Origin: Cognatiluteimonas profundi
GTDB taxonomy: Bacteria > Pseudomonadota > Gammaproteobacteria > Xanthomonadales > Xanthomonadaceae
Direction of reading: 5' to 3'
NCBI RefSeq assembly: GCF_009792795.1
Contig: NZ_VKHQ01000003.1
Location: 372,001 to 436,000 of the forward strand
Length of the DNA: 64,000 nt
Shown: one piece after another, positions 63,645 to 64,000 of the stretch
Position numbering within the stretch: position 1 is the stretch's first letter
How the letters are laid out: each line of letters starts with the position of its first letter
The notes under the pieces: generated by a model
Seen by the model: the letters and a program-made list of their open reading frames with translations, nothing else
Database searches by the model: none
Told to the model about the DNA's origin: nothing
Program-made: the position numbers and the translations under genes

Positions 63645-64000
63645 ATGACATTGCCTGGATCGACCCTCTATTACGTCGTCGCGGCCATCCTGATCCTCGT
63701 TGGCATCGCCGGCGTGGTGCTGCCGGCACTTCCGGGGCTTCCGCTCGTTTTCGCCGGCATGTTGCTGGCGGCATGGGCAGGCGGCTTCGAGCAGGTCGGC
63801 CCGACAACGCTGGTGATCCTGGGTGTGTTGACGCTGTTGTCGCTGGGAGTCGACATCTGGGCCGCAGCAATGGGCGCGCGCCGCGTGGGGGCCAGCCGGC
63901 TGGCACTGATCGGCGCCGTGCTCGGCACGCTGTCGGGGATTTTCCTTGGCCCGGTCGGCTTGTTCGTCGGACCCTTCGTGGGCGCGCTGGCTGGCGAGTT
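63645..64000 (+). CDS. DUF456 membrane protein, 5' part only
   Basis: 118 residues visible from ATG 63645, open to the window end. VVAAILILVGIAGVVLPALPGLPLVFAGMLLAAW, VDIWAAAMGARRVGASRLALIGAVLGTLSG and FLGPVGLFVGPFVGALAGE match DUF456, small membrane proteins of three or four helices with unknown function. Confidence 0.85.
   Translation, partial: MTLPGSTLYYVVAAILILVGIAGVVLPALPGLPLVFAGMLLAAWAGGFEQVGPTTLVILGVLTLLSLGVDIWAAAMGARRVGASRLALIGAVLGTLSGIFLGPVGLFVGPFVGALAGE

Overview
The window is GC-rich gammaproteobacterial chromosome that I place in the Xanthomonadaceae/Lysobacteraceae (Lysobacter- or Luteimonas-like). The placement rests on a gumB/gumC/gumD-type exopolysaccharide export set, a SdhC-D-A-B-SdhE run leading into lolC/lolD/comEC/exbBD/msbA/lpxK/kdsB, the uvrC-pgsA-tRNA-Gly-Cys-Leu block also known from E. 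coli, and REP-associated tyrosine transposase (RAYT) repeats. It is inferred from gene content; no 16S rRNA gene is present.

Region 1 (1-2.1 kb) is the right end of a lasso peptide cluster: the 3' part of an asparagine-synthetase-like macrolactam cyclase, a 60-residue precursor not previously obvious because it is so short, and a HPr-kinase-like enzyme. The B (leader peptidase/RRE) gene must lie to the left, outside the window. Region 2 (2.2-7.3 kb) holds sugar-nucleotide genes: galE, GDP-L-fucose synthase, a VanZ-like protein, phosphomannomutase, and a GT11 fucosyltransferase-like gene.

Region 3 (6.3-14.5 kb) is an accessory stretch peppered with copies of one hairpin repeat (about 60 bp). 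Near its centre is a RAYT gene flanked by the two arms of the same repeat. It also carries a RAYT gene fragment, a GAF-GGDEF protein, a YgjP-like metallopeptidase, a DUF2058 protein, a CHAD protein, a YjjJ/HipA-like kinase and a higBA toxin-antitoxin pair. The repeat supplies the last residues of at least three unrelated proteins.

Region 4 (14.4-33.8 kb) is a single long minus-strand surface-polysaccharide locus. Read in transcription order: Wza/GumB, Wzc/GumC, a TPR-like membrane protein, a small exported protein, an O-antigen-ligase-like protein, the GumD-type initiating phosphosugar transferase, a WcaI-like glycosyltransferase with a repeat-derived insertion of about 120 residues, Gmd, a methyltransferase, a decayed gmd fragment, two glycosyltransferases, Wzx, Wzy, two more glycosyltransferases and a FkbM methyltransferase. 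The part from the 3' end of gmd down to 14.4 kb is visibly richer in A+T and has different codon use. Together with the second gmd remnant this points to an exchanged serotype-type cassette. GDP-mannose made with ManB can pass through Gmd and the distant GDP-fucose synthase to give GDP-fucose.

Region 5 (34-40.3 kb): arsC-like reductase, FMN glutamate-synthase-like protein, TviB-like UDP-sugar dehydrogenase, tRNA-Leu, tRNA-Cys, tRNA-Gly, pgsA and uvrC. The pgsA stop codon lies inside tRNA-Gly. Region 6 (40.4-54.8 kb): a collinear envelope and respiration run (kdsB, lpxK, msbA, exbD, exbB, comEC, lolD, lolC, ygfX, sdhE, sdhB, sdhA, sdhD, sdhC, a 54-codon SdhAF4-like gene) with ygfZ divergent. 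Region 7 (54.8-64 kb): fused branched-chain 2-oxoacid dehydrogenase E1, GST, GNAT, glutaryl-CoA dehydrogenase, two glycine-zipper envelope proteins, a small membrane protein, TatD, TcdA, a cytochrome c'-like protein and the start of a DUF456 gene. No rRNA genes, CRISPR arrays or prophage were seen.
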